64,000 nt of DNA from Amia ocellicauda. Lineage: Eukaryota; Chordata; Actinopteri; Amiiformes; Amiidae. Made by a program: the position numbers and the translations under genes. Position 1 is the stretch's first letter. Every line of letters begins with the position of its first letter. Below the pieces are notes generated by a model. The model saw nothing but the letters and a program-made list of their open reading frames with translations. It was not told the origin of the DNA and searched no databases. Shown here one piece after another: positions 61,376 to 64,000 of this stretch. The DNA lies in contig NC_089851.1 in assembly GCF_036373705.1 (NCBI RefSeq), positions 55,423,940 through 55,487,939 on the forward strand, read 5' to 3'.

Positions 61376-64000
61376 GACTCTTGATATCTAACTCTCTTGC
61401 TTGCTATCGCTCCCCCAATGGTCAGTAGCATAGTAGCATAACAGCAGATCACGGACCACTGTCACTCAGATGCTTGCCTTGCCGTCCATCCATCCATCCA
61501 TCTATCTATCTATCTATCAATGACTCTCGATATCTAACTCTCTTGCTTGCTATCGCTCCCCCAATGGTCAGTAGCATAGTAGCATAACAGCAGATCACGG
61601 ACCACTGTCAATCAGATGCTTGCCTTGCCGTCCATCCATCCACCCATCCATCTACCTATCTATGACTCTTGATATCTAACTCTCTTGCTTGCTATCGCTC
61701 CCCCAATGGTCAGTAGCATAGTAGCATAACAGCAGATCACGGACCACTGTCAATCAGATGCTTGCCTTGCCGTCCATCCATCCATCCATCCATCTATCTA
61801 TCTATCTATGACTCTTGATATCTAACTCTCTTACTTGCTATCGCTCCCCCAATGGTCAGTAGCATAGTAGCATAACAGCAGATCACGGACCACTGTCAAT
61901 CAGATGCTTGCCTTGCCGTCCATCCATCCATCTATCTATCTATCTATCTATGACTCTTGATATCTAACTCTCTTGCTTGCTATTGCTCCCCCAATGGTCA
62001 GTAGCATTGTAGCATAACAGCAGATCACGGACCAATGTCAATCAGATGCTTGCCTTGCCGTCCATCCATCCATCTATCTATCTATCTATCTATGACTCTC
62101 GATATCTAACTCTCTTGCTTGCTATCGATCCCCCAATGGTCAGTAGCATAGTAGCATAACAGCAGATCACGGACCACTGTCAATCAGATGCTTGCCTTGC
62201 CGTCCATCCATCCATCCATCTATCTATCAATCTATCAATGACTCTCGATATCTAACTCTCTTACTTGCTATCGCTCCCCCAATGGTCAGTAGCATAGTAG
62301 CATAACAGCAGATCACGGACCACTGTCAATCAGATGCTTGCCTTGCCGTCCATCCATCCATCCATCTATCTATCTATCTATCAATGACTCTCGATATCTA
62401 ACTCTCTTACTTGCTATCGCTCCCCCAATGGTCAGTAGCATAGTAGCATAACAGCAGATCACGGACCACTGTCACTCAGATGCTTGCCTTGCCGTCCATC
62501 CATCCATCCATCTATCTATCTATCTATCTATGACTCTCGATATCTAACTCTCTTGCTTGCTATCGCTCCCCCAATGGTCAGTAGCATAGTAGCATAACAG
62601 CAGATCACGGACCACTGTCAATCAGATGCTTGCCTTGCCGTCCATCCATCCATCCATCTATCTATCAATCTATCAATGACTCTCGATATCTAACTCTCTT
62701 ACTTGCTATCGCTCCCCCAATGGTCAGTAGCATAGTAGCATAACAGCAGATCACGGACCACTGTCAATCAGATGCTTGCCTTGCCGTCCATCCATCCATC
62801 CATCTATCTATCTATCTATCAATGACTCTCGATATCTAACTCTCTTGCTTGCTATCGCTCCCCCAATGGTCAGTAGCATAGTAGCATAACAGCAGATCAC
62901 GGACCACTGTCAATCAGATGCTTGCCTTGCCGTCCATCCATCCATCTATCTATCTATCTATCTATGACTCTTGATATCTAACTCTCTTGCTTGCTATCGC
63001 CCCCCCAATGGTCAGTAGCATAGTAGCATAACAGCAGATCACGGACCACTGTCAATCAGATGCTTGCCTTGCCGTCCATCCATCCATCCATCTATCTATC
63101 TATCTATCAATGACTCTCGATATCTAACTCTCTTGCTTGCTATCGCTCCCCCAATGGTCAGTAGCATAGTAGCATAACAGCAGATCACGGACCACTGTCA
63201 ATCAGATGCTTGCCTTGCCGTCCATCCATCCATCTATCTATCTATCTATCTATGACTCTTGATATCTAACTCTCTTGCTTGCTATCGCTCCCCCAATGGT
63301 CAGTAGCATTGTAGCATAACAGCAGATCACGGACCACTGTCAATCAGATGCTTGCCTTGCCGTCCATCCATTCATCCATCCATCTATCTATCTATCTATC
63401 AATGACTCTCGATATCTAACTCTCTTACTTGCTATCGCTCCCCCAATGGTCAGTAGCATAGTAGCATAACAGCAGATCACGGACCACTGTCAATCAGATG
63501 CTTGCCTTGCCGTCCATCCATCCATCCATCTATCTATCAATCTATCAATGACTCTCGATATCTAACTCTCTTACTTGCTATCGCTCCCCCAATGGTCAGT
63601 AGCATAGTAGCATAACAGCAGATCACGGACCACTGTCAATCAGATGCTTGCCTTGCCGTCCATCCATCCATCTATCTATCTATCTATCTATGACTCTCGA
63701 TATCTAACTCTCTTGCTTGCTATCGCTCCCCCAATGGTCAGTAGCATAGTAGCATAACAGCAGATCACGGACCACTGTCAATCAGATGCTTGCCTTGCCG
63801 TCCATCCATCCATCCATCTATCTATCAATCTATCAATGACTCTCGATATCTAACTCTCTTACTTGCTATCGCTCCCCCAATGGTCAGTAGCATAGTAGCA
63901 TAACAGCAGATCACGGACCACTGTCAATCAGATGCTTGCCTTGCCGTCCATCCATCCATCTATCTATCTATCTATCTATGACTCTTGATATCTAACTCTC

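Larger units (their letters stand above)
10204..64000 (+). repeat. Uninterrupted satellite array, about 380 monomers
   Basis: Head-to-tail monomers of about 140-147 bp, all in one orientation. The fixed core is about 109 bp, from GACTCTTGATATC to GCTTGCCTTGCCG, followed by a (TCCA)n(TCTA)n tract of variable length. Inside the core is a tandem 8-bp duplication, AGTAGCAT twice. Classes are set by linked variants: GATATCGC with GATCTCGG; CTATTGC with CATTGTAG and CCAATGTC; TATCAATG with TTACTTGC; CACTCAG; CACCCATCCATCTACC; AAAGTAG. No tRNA block, gene or mobile element interrupts the array. Whether it is centromeric, subtelomeric or interstitial cannot be told from sequence alone. Confidence 0.95.

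Noticed and set aside
10204-64000. CRISPR-like array
   Set aside because: Repeats are about 140 bp, the intervening parts are simple tetranucleotides and not unique spacers, and the DNA is eukaryotic.
10204-64000. Centromeric satellite
   Set aside because: Monomer length and higher-order structure would be compatible, but there is no CENP-B-like box I can recognise and no evidence of location; left as undetermined.

Overview
The window is eukaryotic, most likely animal, non-coding DNA. It is a satellite array in which clusters of tRNA genes are embedded. The tRNA genes lack an encoded 3' CCA, have canonical internal A and B boxes, and their bodies match the metazoan types for tRNA-Asn(GUU), tRNA-Thr(AGU) and a Thr(UGU) version of the same body. 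I see no protein-coding gene: the only open frames are short, run through tRNA genes and microsatellites, and are copied with the repeat. I cannot name the species.

Layout. Positions 1 to about 10,200 hold a tandem higher-order repeat of about 3,168 bp (3,184 bp in the first copy). There are three copies plus a fourth shortened by about 1,447 bp. A full unit holds (i) a 434-bp decayed block with a tRNA-Asn pseudogene (+) and a chimeric tRNA-Thr pseudogene (-); (ii) about four satellite monomers; (iii) an 882-bp block with an intact tRNA-Asn(GUU) (+), tRNA-Thr(UGU) (-) and tRNA-Thr(AGU) (-); and (iv) about nine satellite monomers. The total is 12 apparently full tRNA genes (4 Asn, 4 Thr-UGU, 4 Thr-AGU) and 6 tRNA pseudogenes. 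From about 10,204 to the end there is only satellite, roughly 380 monomers, in one orientation and without interruption.

The satellite monomer is about 140-147 bp: a fixed core of about 109 bp plus a variable (TCCA)n(TCTA)n tract. Monomers fall into recognisable classes that recur in order. This gives a higher-order period of about 1,150 bp (8 monomers) with 5-, 6-, 7-, 9- and 10-monomer variants. One monomer class repeatedly carries a greatly expanded TATC tract, up to about 91 bp.

The main unexpected result is arithmetic. The decayed 434-bp block is exactly an 882-bp block minus the 448 bp that separate the two tRNA-Thr genes. Its single Thr pseudogene has the 5' flank and first bases of Thr-AGU joined to the rest of Thr-UGU. 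A recombination deletion between the two neighbouring tRNA-Thr genes therefore created it before the whole unit was amplified. All tRNA blocks sit at the same point of the satellite monomer, beside a tandem 8-bp duplication, so a single insertion (or founding junction) seems to have been co-amplified with its satellite surroundings.
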